Assembly (NCBI GenBank): GCA_965229445.1
Contig: OZ245876.1
Coordinates: 1,736,001-1,800,000, forward strand
Source: Owenweeksia sp965229445
Lineage (GTDB): Bacteria; Bacteroidota; Bacteroidia; Flavobacteriales; Schleiferiaceae
Direction of reading: 5' to 3'
Length of the DNA: 64,000 bases
Both the position numbers and the translations under genes were made by a program. Shown here in pieces: positions 7,887-16,599 of the stretch. Each line of letters begins with the position of its first letter. The first letter of the stretch is position 1. The notes under the pieces are model-generated. The model was not told where the DNA came from. It searched no databases and worked only from the letters and a program-made list of their open reading frames with translations.

Positions 7887-8768
7887 TCAATTCAGAGGAA
7901 TGGTTGCCCATGAGAGAGCATCCATAATTACGGTCTGATCATTCCAAATTAAAAAATGATCCATATTCTCTTTGTAAAATACCCGATGCTTGGAATTATC
8001 CAGAATACTACTAATATATTCCGGGGTTTGGGGATCAACTAAGAAGTCTTTACCTCCCTGAATAATAGCTGTTCTAATGCTTGACTTCCGTAGCTCAGGA
8101 TAAAGTTTCTTTAAATCTTGGGGCAATAACATCATTTCCTGATTGCTTAACTTAAATGAGCCGTCCAGCAGCCAACCCACCGGAGTGTACTTCACCAAAT
8201 AATTGTACCACCTGGGTTTTTGATAAACATCGGCTAAAGTACCCGCCGCTAGTACCATTGATTGTATCCTATCCGGGAAATCTACCGCCAACTGAAGGCA
8301 AAGTGCACCACCGTATGAATGTCCCAGCAATATGCCATTCTGCTTGCCAAAATACTGTTCAACCAATAATCCCAGTAAGAGACTTTGCTCGCGTAGGCTA
8401 CGTGCATCAGACATCCCTGATTCACCATACCCCGGACGATCAGGTATGATCAGGTAATAGTGATCCAACAAATCCGTGAGTGTGACTAGCTTCACATAAC
8501 TATCCCAACTTCCTGGTGAACCATGAATCATCAAGATAGGGGGCAGAGTGCTGTCACCAATACATACATAATGGATATAATCTTCCTGGTAACTGAAGTA
8601 GCGATGAACAGGCTGATGGGGAGAGTCTTTAAAGGACTGATTGATTTTTTCAGCAGACAAACTGAAACTAAGCAGTCTGGTGGAAACCAGTAACAGGCAG
8701 GCTACAATTCCAAGGATTAAAGCAAAACGTATACTGAAGATGTAGCGAATAATTCTCAAAGTGCTCAA
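7887..8768 (-). CDS. Alpha/beta-fold hydrolase, membrane-anchored
   Basis: 293 residues. An N-terminal hydrophobic segment (about 11-30) is probably an uncleaved anchor. The hydrolase domain shows the oxyanion-hole motif HGSPGSW (82-88), RPGYGESG (111-118), nucleophile elbow GHSYGG with Ser151, acid loop GGKDFLVDP and the catalytic His in NMDHFLIW near the C-terminus. The substrate cannot be told from sequence; the family includes esterases, haloperoxidase-like proteins and proline iminopeptidase-like proteins. It is divergent from the C1 peptidase gene, with 42 bp between the starts. Confidence 0.9.
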   Translation of the reverse strand: MSTLRIIRYIFSIRFALILGIVACLLLVSTRLLSFSLSAEKINQSFKDSPHQPVHRYFSYQEDYIHYVCIGDSTLPPILMIHGSPGSWDSYVKLVTLTDLLDHYYLIIPDRPGYGESGMSDARSLREQSLLLGLLVEQYFGKQNGILLGHSYGGALCLQLAVDFPDRIQSMVLAAGTLADVYQKPRWYNYLVKYTPVGWLLDGSFKLSNQEMMLLPQDLKKLYPELRKSSIRTAIIQGGKDFLVDPQTPEYISSILDNSKHRVFYKENMDHFLIWNDQTVIMDALSWATIPLN

Positions 8769-8810
8769 GGTTTGATATTTTAGGCCCCTTCCAAAAAAGA
8801 AAAACGAGAA

Positions 8811-9974
8811 ATGAAGTTAAGAAGTTTAGGCTTGTCGGTGTTAATATTGGCTGGATTGCAGGTTACTGCGCAAGATGATTTAATAAATAAGGTTAAGGAT
8901 CAGGGTAGTGATGGAGAAGATTCCTATCAGTTTGAAACTATGATAGACCTGGAAGTCACTCCGGTTAAGAACCAGGGCAGAAGTGGTACCTGTTGGAGTT
9001 ATGCCACTACCTCATTTGTTGAATCTGAAATGATTCGCATGGGAAAGGAGCCGGTAGATATTTCAGAAATGTTTACGGTTCGACAAGTATATCTGGATAA
9101 GGCCGAGAAATATGTTCGTCTCCACGGTCATTTAAACTTTGCCCAGGGCGGTGCATTGCCTGATGTGATGTACGTGATCCGTAAGTATGGTGCGGTTCCT
9201 CAATCTGTTTATGATGGACTGGAGTATGGATCGGAAATCAATAATCACGGGGAATTGGAGAATATCTTAAAAGCGCAGCTAGACGAGGTCATTAAAAACC
9301 CCAATAAGAGCCTGTCGCCCTCCTGGAAAAAAGCCTTTGAAGCTACCTTGGATGCTTATCTTGGAGAATACCCATCCGAGTTTGAATATAAGGGCAAGAC
9401 TTACACCCCCCGTAGTTTCGCAGATGAAGTGGTTGGAATAAACCCAGACGACTATCTACAATTTACATCTTTCACTCATCATCCTATGTATGAGGAGATT
9501 ATGATTCAGGTGCCTGACAATTGGGCGTGGGGAACCAGCTTTAATGTGAGCCTGGATGAATTGGAAGAAATTGCGGATCATAGTCTCATGGAGGGTTATA
9601 CTATAGGCTGGGCTACGGATGTTAGTGAAAAAGGATTCTCTTTAAAAAATGCACTGGCTTTGGTGCCTGAGAAACAGGATGACCAGGCTTTTCATGGTCC
9701 TCATGCGGAATTGAAAATTGATAGTGAAAAGCGTCAGGAAGCATATGATAGCTATGCTACTACCGATGATCACGGTATGCAGATCACGGGATTGGTGAAA
9801 GATCAGGAAGGGGCGGAGTATTATGTAGTAAAAAACAGTTGGGGTGAGCGCGATAACCCTTATCGCAGTGGGTATATCAATGTCTCAAAATCCTTCTTTC
9901 GTTATAAAACCATTTCAATTCTGGTGCATCGAGACGCAGTTCCAAAAGCTGTTCTTAAAAAGCTTTCACTATAG
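8811..9974 (+). CDS. Secreted C1-family cysteine peptidase (bleomycin-hydrolase/PepC-like)
   Basis: 387 residues with a signal peptide (about 1-20, ending TAQ). The papain-fold motifs are in order: oxyanion Gln in VKNQGRSGTCWSYA with nucleophile Cys61, catalytic His321 in DDHGMQI, and Asn342 in VKNSWGE. The long spacing between Cys and His fits the C1B (PepC) subfamily, but those enzymes are usually cytoplasmic hexamers whereas this one is exported, as in many Bacteroidota. The C-terminus ends in ...KKLSL with no sorting domain, so it is probably periplasmic. It converges with the next gene, 6 bp between stops. Confidence 0.92.
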   Translation: MKLRSLGLSVLILAGLQVTAQDDLINKVKDQGSDGEDSYQFETMIDLEVTPVKNQGRSGTCWSYATTSFVESEMIRMGKEPVDISEMFTVRQVYLDKAEKYVRLHGHLNFAQGGALPDVMYVIRKYGAVPQSVYDGLEYGSEINNHGELENILKAQLDEVIKNPNKSLSPSWKKAFEATLDAYLGEYPSEFEYKGKTYTPRSFADEVVGINPDDYLQFTSFTHHPMYEEIMIQVPDNWAWGTSFNVSLDELEEIADHSLMEGYTIGWATDVSEKGFSLKNALALVPEKQDDQAFHGPHAELKIDSEKRQEAYDSYATTDDHGMQITGLVKDQEGAEYYVVKNSWGERDNPYRSGYINVSKSFFRYKTISILVHRDAVPKAVLKKLSL

Positions 9975-9980
9975 GAATCA

Positions 9981-10829
9981 TCAACTGTGCTCTATGAACT
10001 TTATACTGTGATGAAGCAATGCTTCAGTAGGTTTGGGTAAGTGGTTTTTAGTCCAGGGATGTGATCTTCCGAAAGTATGTCCCGTTTCTTTTATAATCGC
10101 TACCTCCGCATCCGGTTGCCATTCTTTTAGTGCGTAAGCATCTTTGATAAACACGCTATCATCTTCTATACCATGTGTGATAAGCCAGGGTTGTTTTATC
10201 GCTCTGGCAGCCTGTTCTACATCCAGGGTTTTAGCATGGGCTTGATATTCTTCATACAATTGATAATATATTGGTAAATCCTGACCCGTTCGTGAATTGG
10301 TGAGATATCTCACTCCTGATTGTTGCCATTCCTCGATCTGCTCGCGGTTCCAATTACGCCATGGGGTTTTAGCCTCTGCCACGGCGGCCCAGGTAATTAA
10401 GCGCGAAATGCGATTATCTTTCCTGGCGTACAAAATGGCATCTGTACCGCCTCTCGAATGTCCGATAAGTGTAACATCACTCAGCATGGAGCTCTTAAAT
10501 TGAGCAGATATATAATCAATCACTGCAGCTAGATCAGCCTGCCTCAATCTATAATTATCTTTTCCATAGGCATCTAAATCCACAAATTCATCCAAATTTT
10601 CTGGAGTAGTTCCGTTGTGCGAAAAGTTGAATTTGAAAAAAGCATGTCCGCCTATAGCAAAACTTTGAGCGATTAAATCCATTCCACCCCAATCTTTAAA
10701 GCCATTAATGCCGTGCGCATAAACAACGAATGAGCTAGGATCCTGGTCAATAGGCATATGTAGGTCTGCCATCATGATCCTACCACTGGCCGAGATAATG
10801 CTATGGTGCGATTTTTCTGTTGATTTCAT
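9981..10829 (-). CDS. Alpha/beta hydrolase, dienelactone-hydrolase-like
   Basis: 282 residues from the ATG at 10829. An in-frame ATG at 10874 exists but lies next to the T-tract of the terminator at 10879-10908, so it is unlikely to be used. Motifs: YAHGINGFKDW (oxyanion region), GHSRGG with Ser125, HGIEDDSVFI (acid region) and KETGHTFG (His). No signal peptide, so cytoplasmic. These enzymes are often annotated as BAAT/dienelactone-type hydrolases; substrate unknown. The preceding minus-strand lipoprotein gene ends in its own terminator, so this gene is probably transcribed separately. Confidence 0.88.
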   Translation of the reverse strand: MKSTEKSHHSIISASGRIMMADLHMPIDQDPSSFVVYAHGINGFKDWGGMDLIAQSFAIGGHAFFKFNFSHNGTTPENLDEFVDLDAYGKDNYRLRQADLAAVIDYISAQFKSSMLSDVTLIGHSRGGTDAILYARKDNRISRLITWAAVAEAKTPWRNWNREQIEEWQQSGVRYLTNSRTGQDLPIYYQLYEEYQAHAKTLDVEQAARAIKQPWLITHGIEDDSVFIKDAYALKEWQPDAEVAIIKETGHTFGRSHPWTKNHLPKPTEALLHHSIKFIEHS

Positions 10830-10878
10830 ATCACTAAGGAACAAACATTTTTCGGGTCTGATCTGGGTATGCATGCAT

Positions 10879-10908
10879 AAAAAAAAGGAGCGCCAAATGA
10901 CGCTCCTT
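10879..10908 (-). terminator. Intrinsic terminator of the two-repeat lipoprotein gene
   Basis: Stem AAGGAGCG (10885-10892) / CGCTCCTT (10901-10908) with an 8-nt loop and, on the minus strand, eight T after the stem (A run 10879-10886). It follows the lipoprotein stop at 10932 by about 25 bp. Confidence 0.85.
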
Positions 10909-10931
10909 CTCCGTTCGGGTGCATAATCTAA

Positions 10932-11909
10932 CTAGCGAGCAAAATTCCCCAATATCACATAGGTAGTAGGGTCAACCGTAGACATTGGTTGTAAAGGGTC
11001 ATGCACCACAAAGAATGCCTCGTAAGTAGTAGATAGATCACTCAAGCTCATAGTGCTCAACTGACTGGTCATGGCCATGCCGCCGTTCCCGTTAATTCTA
11101 CTAACCAGTACATCAGAGTTTGGTTTCTCATCGTAAGGAGTTCCATTAGGAGTAGTAGCCGGATCTGCCTTGTCATGAGCGTGAACATTGTATTCCTCGT
11201 TGTTCAAGGTATTATCCAACATCACGGTTACACGGCTACGGTCGTCTCCCAGAGCCTGAATTCTAATGGTTGCAGATAAATCTGAAGGGTGAGATCCGCT
11301 ATAGCTAAAGGCTGCAGCAATTTGTCCAGTATTAAAGTCATAGTTAAAGACTTGTGTTCCCAAACCTGATGGAGTTTGTGCCCTCGCGAAAACACCAAGT
11401 ACCAGGTAAGTAGTTAAATCCACGGTACTCATGGCCTGCAAAGGATCATGAATTACAAAGAATCCATCATAAGAGGTAGTGAGTTGTGTGTAGGATATAT
11501 CCGCAACCTGACTTACAGATACTGTTCCTCCATTGCCGGTTACCTGCTTCACCAAAATGCTACTGTTTGGAGATTCATTATAAGGAGTACCGTTGGGAGT
11601 AGTATTGGGATCCGCCATATCATGTGCGTGGATATTGTATACTTCACCAGCTACAGTATTCATCAATGTAATCTTGATCTCCGTTTTGCTATCTGCCATT
11701 TCGGTTAGCTCCATAGTTGCCGTCAGGTCATCGGAATGCATGCCGTCATAGGATGAGCTGGGCACTATTTGTCCGTTGTTGAACTCATAATTGATCAGCA
11801 TAGATTTCATGGGCGTCATATCGTCTGAATCCTTGTCTTTATCACAGGAAGACAGTATGCCCAAGCTCGCTATGCTTATTGTAATTGCTAATAATCTAAA
11901 AAGTTTCAT
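10932..11909 (-). CDS. Lipoprotein with two CHRD-like repeats
   Basis: 325 residues from the ATG at 11909; an upstream in-frame start at 11945 would bury the signal peptide. The signal peptide ends in lipobox LSSC (Cys22) followed by DKDKDSDD, so it is a lipid-anchored envelope protein. Two homologous domains follow (about 38-176 and 187-325). Each has NGQI....SYxGxHxxDL, YNxHAHDxADPxTTPNGTPY and FFVxHDPLQxMSTVDxTTYxxLGxFAR. The pattern resembles CHRD-type domains, with a strictly repeated HAHD motif that could bind metal; that is inference. It is divergent from the ECF sigma/anti-sigma operon and a natural candidate for its regulon. Confidence 0.88.
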   Translation of the reverse strand: MKLFRLLAITISIASLGILSSCDKDKDSDDMTPMKSMLINYEFNNGQIVPSSSYDGMHSDDLTATMELTEMADSKTEIKITLMNTVAGEVYNIHAHDMADPNTTPNGTPYNESPNSSILVKQVTGNGGTVSVSQVADISYTQLTTSYDGFFVIHDPLQAMSTVDLTTYLVLGVFARAQTPSGLGTQVFNYDFNTGQIAAAFSYSGSHPSDLSATIRIQALGDDRSRVTVMLDNTLNNEEYNVHAHDKADPATTPNGTPYDEKPNSDVLVSRINGNGGMAMTSQLSTMSLSDLSTTYEAFFVVHDPLQPMSTVDPTTYVILGNFAR

Positions 11910-12044
11910 CGTTATAAATTTTGATTCGGCATACCTACGCACCAAATCGCACTATGGATTTCAGAAAAATCAAAAATCTTTGTAACACACTGAATACCAG
12001 TCTCAAAAATTCAAATTAAAATGTGAAAATGAATGCGCAAAGCT

Positions 12045-12052
12045 TACATTTG
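12045..12052 (+). promoter_or_regulatory. Bacteroidota -7 element of the sigma-factor operon
   Basis: TACATTTG fits the TAnnTTTG consensus. A convincing -33 TTTG is not seen at the expected distance. Transcription would begin only about 1-3 nt before the TTG at 12061, implying a nearly leaderless mRNA or a start further downstream. Confidence 0.4.
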
Positions 12053-12060
12053 CGAAAGAT

Positions 12061-12630
12061 TTGGATAGAAAAGCAGTAAATAAGGAACTAGCTAAAGAAC
12101 TGGCGATAAAGGCAGGGGAGGGAAGTAAATCCGCCTTCAGCGAATTGTATGATATGTTTGCTGATACCTTATATGGGGTAGTTACGCAAATTGTCCATTC
12201 AGAGGAAGTAGCGGCGGATGTATTGCAAGATGCTTTTGTGAAGATTTGGAAAAACATCGCAAAGTATGATGCAGACAAGGGTACAGTCTTTACCTGGATG
12301 CTCAATATTGCTCGCAATACGGGTATAGATTACCTGAGGAAGAACAAAAAAATGCCCCTCTCGCAAATCCAAACCGAGCATTTATACGTAAGTAAAGGTG
12401 TTGGCGGTTCCAGTGAGGAGAATAAAACAAATCATATTGGTCTCACGGAACTACTAAAGGAATTACCTGAAGATCATCAGTTAGTGATTCGCTATTTGTA
12501 CTTTAAAGGGTACACACAGCAAGAGGTTTCTGAAGAGTTAAATTTACCTTTAGGTACAGTAAAAACACGGGCGCGTACAGCAATACATAGCCTGAGAAAA
12601 TATTTCAATCTGTTGTTGTTTTGGATCTGA
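12061..12630 (+). CDS. ECF-family RNA polymerase sigma factor
   Basis: 189 residues, read from a TTG codon. In-frame ATG codons upstream are blocked, and the next one inside would remove part of region 2. Sigma-70 region 2 spans about 25-93 (FSELYDMFADTLYGVV...VLQDAFVKIWKNI...FTWMLNIARNTGIDYLR). Region 4 spans about 130-182 (LPEDHQLVIRYLYFKGYTQQEVSEELNLPLGTVKTRARTAIHSLRK). The gene overlaps the downstream anti-sigma gene by 10 bp, which indicates coupled expression and a membrane-controlled switch. The target promoters are unknown; the divergent CHRD-like lipoprotein gene is the obvious neighbour. Confidence 0.93.
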   Translation: MDRKAVNKELAKELAIKAGEGSKSAFSELYDMFADTLYGVVTQIVHSEEVAADVLQDAFVKIWKNIAKYDADKGTVFTWMLNIARNTGIDYLRKNKKMPLSQIQTEHLYVSKGVGGSSEENKTNHIGLTELLKELPEDHQLVIRYLYFKGYTQQEVSEELNLPLGTVKTRARTAIHSLRKYFNLLLFWI

Positions 12631-13391
12631 ATCAATACATACAAAGTGGAATTCTGGAAAACTACCTTCTTGGTGATGTTACCGATCAGGAGAAGAGGGA
12701 GGTAGAATGTCTGGCCAAGATATATCCCGAAATAAGGGAATTCTTAGGTCAGCAGGAGGAAGGTATTGAGTTGATGGCCAGAAAATTAGCACGCCCAGTT
12801 CCGGAGGGACATAAGGAAAGGGTTATGACGGCTATTAGCGGAATTGACCCTCAAAAACCAGGCGAAGTTCCTATAGATTCCACGGACCATACAAAGCTTT
12901 GGAAATGGGTCGCAGCCGCAAGTGTGGTGCTGGCCATGTTCTCTTCATACTGGTATTTCAACGCAAATCAGAGTATCAACAAACTGGAAAACAGTATTGC
13001 GGATCAACAAGGGATGTACCAGGAGCTTTTGGTTGAAAGTAAGGAGGATTCCGTTTTAATGGCCCATCTTACAAACGCCGAAACAGTTTTGATAAAACTA
13101 GCGGGTACGCCGGGTTACAAGGATGAAAAAGCCAGTGTATTTTGGAATAAAGAAACTAAAGAAACCTTTGTAGTACTGGATGATTTAACCCCGGCACCGG
13201 AAGGTTTAAACTACCAGCTTTGGGCTATTGTGGATGGAAAACCACTGGATATGGGCGTGTATGACTCTGATCGATTTATGATAGACCAAATTGCCATTAA
13301 TAGCGCGGATGCCTTTGCGATTACCTTAGAAAAGGAAGGGGGAAGTGAAACTCCCAATCTGGATCAATTGGTGGTAATTGGAAATGTCTAG
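12621..13391 (+). CDS. Anti-sigma factor (RskA-like)
   Basis: 256 residues from a TTG that overlaps the sigma gene's last 10 bases. The N-terminal cytoplasmic part (about 1-90) contains SGILENYLLGDVTDQEKREVE, typical of anti-sigma-K domains. One transmembrane helix lies at about 94-113. The outer domain (about 135-256) contains the RskA signature (KASVFWNKETKETFVVLDDLTPAPEGLNYQLW split over 144-196, then LWAIVDGKPLDMGVY). It is predicted to hold the ECF sigma at the membrane until released by proteolysis; family knowledge, not shown here. Confidence 0.92.
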   Translation: MDLNQYIQSGILENYLLGDVTDQEKREVECLAKIYPEIREFLGQQEEGIELMARKLARPVPEGHKERVMTAISGIDPQKPGEVPIDSTDHTKLWKWVAAASVVLAMFSSYWYFNANQSINKLENSIADQQGMYQELLVESKEDSVLMAHLTNAETVLIKLAGTPGYKDEKASVFWNKETKETFVVLDDLTPAPEGLNYQLWAIVDGKPLDMGVYDSDRFMIDQIAINSADAFAITLEKEGGSETPNLDQLVVIGNV

Positions 13392-13468
13392 GACTTATCT
13401 AGCCGTAATTCTCGCGGAATCAAGCGTCTGTTTAGAAAGTATTTGCACCGAAAATCTTGGCCTGCATG

Positions 13469-15529
13469 CTATTCTGAAATAGCAGTTTTGGTTTCTTTGC
13501 GATAATCTTGATTTTCTTTGGGAAACATGAGGCTAAAAGTGCTCCCCTGGCCTTTGGTACTCTCAATTTCCAGTTTTCCGTTCTGACTAGTCATGAATTC
13601 ATTGACCAACATCACACCCAAACCGGTTCCTTTTTCACTCATGGTTCCCAATGTAGAAAAGTCTTGGGCCGCATCGCGAAGTTTGTCCAATTGCTCCGCA
13701 TCCATACCAATACCATTATCACTTACCTGAACTACATCATAATCCCCTTTCTCAAAAGCAGTCACAGAAATTTCGCCCCCGGGGTTCGTGAATTTTATTG
13801 CATTGGTCACCAGGTTTTTAAGGCATATATCTAACTGATTCATATCGCCCTTAATCTTAAAGAAGTCAGGCACTTTAATAGTGAGTTTGATATTCTTGGC
13901 CTGTAGGTTGGGCTTTAAATGGCTTTCCATTTGCCATACTTGCGGAATAAGGTGAATGTCAACCACTTTAGTAGTTAGACCAGTTAGCTGCTTTTTGCTC
14001 CATAGCAACAGGTTTTCCAGCGCATTACTGGAATTGTCTACAGATTCTCTAAGCTTAGAGGCCATCATTACCCTTTCATCATCCGTCATTGACTCAGCTT
14101 CCAAAAGATTGAGAACAGACTTAATTTGAGTGATCGGTTGGCGTAGGTCATGGGAAATCACTGAGAATATCTTGTTCTTGGCCTTATCCATTTGTTCCAA
14201 GCGCTTATTCTTCCTTTCAAGTTCCTCCTGCTGTTTACGAATATCCTCTGTATTGGTGCGAATCATCTCATTTTTCTGCATCAAACTCTTGCTGTACTTG
14301 CGCTTGCGCATGAGGTTTTGAGAGAGTGCGAACACGAGAAGAGAGAATACAATAATAAGTCCGGCCGCTAACAATAGGAGCACCTTACTGCGATCAAACA
14401 ATTGTTTTTGAACAGATTGATCTTTAAGTAATTGTAAATTCTGTTCCTGTTGGCCCCGAAGAGACCTCTTTAGCATGAGCTTTTGAAAGTCATACTTGCG
14501 TATGGAGTCATCGAGTGCATTTAGTTCCATTAAATGTCGCAATGCAGTGGCTGAATCGCCCGCAAGCAGAAATGCATCCACTAGTTGTTGACTGATATCA
14601 CGATTCAGAAGTACAATATGAGGTCCATTTTCCGCAAGTTTATTTGCCGTACGAGCCATTTCGAGAGCTTTAATGGTATCTCCCTGCATGTGCGCAACCT
14701 TTGAGAATATCAGGTAATAACTAGCATTGCGATAAGGATCGTAGAATTGTCCTGAAATACCGATGGCTTTTTGAATGTTGCTTTCAGCAGAAACCAGGTT
14801 GCCTGTAAGAATATTGATTCTGGCGGATAGGGCATAGGTTTCGGATACGGATAATGATTGGCCAAGTCCACGATGGATTAATTGAGCATTGTCGGCAAAT
14901 GCCAGAGCCTTGTCAATGTCTCCGGAAGCTAACTTTATCTCTGCCAGCAGATTGTAAATAATACCACGCTCTAATTTTAATTCTTCGGCATTGCATATAT
15001 GGAGGGCGTATTGGGCAAAAACAAGGGCAGAATCTACCTGGTACTGACTGAGATATATTCTGCTCATCAAGCGATTGATCTCAATTTGATCATAAACTTG
15101 ATGTGATGAATTAGCCAGGTTTAGTGCTTCTTCCAGTTTTAAGAGCGCTTCATAGTTGCTGCCTCCCTTGGCTTCAATTTCTCCGAGGGTAATTAAGGCG
15201 CTTACAATACCGGGTAGATGATTCAACTGCTCATATAATCTCAGAGCAAGGGCGCCTTTAATCATCGCCTGCTTAAAATCATATAGCTGATAATGGCTCT
15301 GAGCCTCCAGATGTAAGGCATCGGCATAGAATAGACTATCACCCTTGTTCAGGCCCCATGATTGTAGATCCTGCGCATAATCAAGAGCATGGTTGGGATC
15401 AACCAATCTGAGGTCTTCTGCATATCGCAATACAGAATCCTTCTCCGATACAGTAAGGACATCCAGAATCTGGGCCTGTATACTTATGGAAATCAGAAAG
15501 CACAGGAGTATGGTTAGGTTTGCTCTCAT
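13469..15529 (-). CDS. TPR sensor histidine kinase
   Basis: 686 residues. Signal peptide about 1-20 (..SIQAQ). A periplasmic array of TPR-like helical hairpins fills about 30-345, followed by a transmembrane helix at about 383-402 and a coiled coil at 410-450. The HisKA domain has VISHDLRQP with phospho-accepting His460. The HATPase_c domain shows N box NLVTNAIKF, G1 GIGMD and G2 GTGLGVMLV. No receiver or DNA-binding domain is fused and no response regulator is adjacent, so it is an orphan kinase. The kinase at 16600-18603 has the same architecture. The ligand is unknown. Confidence 0.94.
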   Translation of the reverse strand: MRANLTILLCFLISISIQAQILDVLTVSEKDSVLRYAEDLRLVDPNHALDYAQDLQSWGLNKGDSLFYADALHLEAQSHYQLYDFKQAMIKGALALRLYEQLNHLPGIVSALITLGEIEAKGGSNYEALLKLEEALNLANSSHQVYDQIEINRLMSRIYLSQYQVDSALVFAQYALHICNAEELKLERGIIYNLLAEIKLASGDIDKALAFADNAQLIHRGLGQSLSVSETYALSARINILTGNLVSAESNIQKAIGISGQFYDPYRNASYYLIFSKVAHMQGDTIKALEMARTANKLAENGPHIVLLNRDISQQLVDAFLLAGDSATALRHLMELNALDDSIRKYDFQKLMLKRSLRGQQEQNLQLLKDQSVQKQLFDRSKVLLLLAAGLIIVFSLLVFALSQNLMRKRKYSKSLMQKNEMIRTNTEDIRKQQEELERKNKRLEQMDKAKNKIFSVISHDLRQPITQIKSVLNLLEAESMTDDERVMMASKLRESVDNSSNALENLLLWSKKQLTGLTTKVVDIHLIPQVWQMESHLKPNLQAKNIKLTIKVPDFFKIKGDMNQLDICLKNLVTNAIKFTNPGGEISVTAFEKGDYDVVQVSDNGIGMDAEQLDKLRDAAQDFSTLGTMSEKGTGLGVMLVNEFMTSQNGKLEIESTKGQGSTFSLMFPKENQDYRKETKTAISE

Positions 15530-15647
15530 TCTCAGCTAATGCCACGAAAGTAACTTAAGTGAATGGCGGCTAATCTCTGTGTTAGATAATGGCCCTGCTT
15601 TTTTCGATAATCGATTTTATATGCTAATCTTGGCGAAGAATTAATTC

Positions 15648-15896
15648 ATGCAAGCGCGATGCCCAAAATGTAAATGGGAGCCTTTACCTGAGAGTGAATG
15701 GCTCTGCGAATCCTGTGGATATCACTGGCCAGTCTTTGATACGGCCGGCAGATGTCCGCAATGTAAGCACCAGCAAGCAAATGTCTATTGCATTGAGTGG
15801 CAAGGGGGATGCGGCGTAGAAAGCGAGTTTCTCGATTGGTTTGAAGGTCTGGATAGTGAGCTTTCAGAACTCAACATTCATCGATCAGATCGGTAG
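15648..15896 (+). CDS. Small zinc-ribbon protein
   Basis: 82 residues with paired CxxC knuckles: CPKC (5-8), CESC (20-23), CPQC (36-39) and C48/C55. This is enough for two treble-clef or rubredoxin-type zinc sites. No signal peptide. It is probably a protein- or nucleic-acid-binding adaptor, but the sequence gives no function. Its 3' end overlaps the end of the minus-strand AlbA_2 gene by 12 bp. A TAATCTTG box about 20 bp upstream is one base from the TAnnTTTG promoter element. Confidence 0.8.
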   Translation: MQARCPKCKWEPLPESEWLCESCGYHWPVFDTAGRCPQCKHQQANVYCIEWQGGCGVESEFLDWFEGLDSELSELNIHRSDR

Positions 15897-16574
15897 GTAA
15901 AATCGAATGCCTTTATCCGTGGCCTTAAAGCTGATCAATTCCCATTTTAGGAATAAGGCGAGCGTTTTTTCCGCTTCATAGATCGGAATTTGGGCTAAGC
16001 GTGCAAATTTGCTAAGGGATATTTCCTGATTCTCAGCTAAATAGTCAAATAGCAAGCGTTCCTGCGTCCCGTAGTTTAATAGGTTCTTTTTAGGACCAGG
16101 CTTGTTGTCTTGCAAATATCTCAGCACCACCCGGTTTACCATATAATTTTCATCATCCTGTCTGATATAAGCGATCCACTTCTGATTTTCATCTTTGGCA
16201 TAATGAGGAGGAGAGGGGGATTTGGGTACTGTAATTTGCAGCACCAACTTGTCTTCAAACTGGTAAACTGTTGTATCAAACTCAACCTGGGGTTTACAGT
16301 ATAGCTGTGCCGCCCCTTCTACCATATAATACTCTTCTTGTGGATCAATACCAGCTATTCTTCGGTTGTCTTTCACGCCAATCAATAAACGGCCACCATC
16401 CGTATTGGCAAAGGCAGACAGGGTTTTGGCTATTTTTTGGGAACTATCTACCCGATATTTGAAATCTTGCTCCTGATGCTCACCCTCATCTATTAGATCC
16501 ATCAAATGATCTTCCTCTCCGGAAACAATATCCAGAGCTCTATTATGACCTGAAAAATCAGTATCAAACATCAT
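15885..16574 (-). CDS. AlbA_2/Schlafen-type ATP-binding domain protein
   Basis: 229 residues. The AlbA_2 (divergent AAA, Schlafen-like) domain occupies about 23-150: EHQEQDFKYRVDSSQKIAKTLSAFANTDGG then GRLLIGVKDNRRIAGIDP, and later Y.RQDDENY. The C-terminus (about 160-229) looks like a winged helix (LLNYGTQERLLFDYLAENQEISLSKFARLA). The combination suggests a nucleotide-responsive DNA-binding regulator. The gene lies 25 bp after the TPR kinase at 16600 reads in, i.e. downstream on the same strand, and may be co-transcribed with it. Confidence 0.85.
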   Translation of the reverse strand: MMFDTDFSGHNRALDIVSGEEDHLMDLIDEGEHQEQDFKYRVDSSQKIAKTLSAFANTDGGRLLIGVKDNRRIAGIDPQEEYYMVEGAAQLYCKPQVEFDTTVYQFEDKLVLQITVPKSPSPPHYAKDENQKWIAYIRQDDENYMVNRVVLRYLQDNKPGPKKNLLNYGTQERLLFDYLAENQEISLSKFARLAQIPIYEAEKTLALFLKWELISFKATDKGIRFYLPI

Positions 16575-16599
16575 GAGCGATTTAAAGGAATAAAAAATA

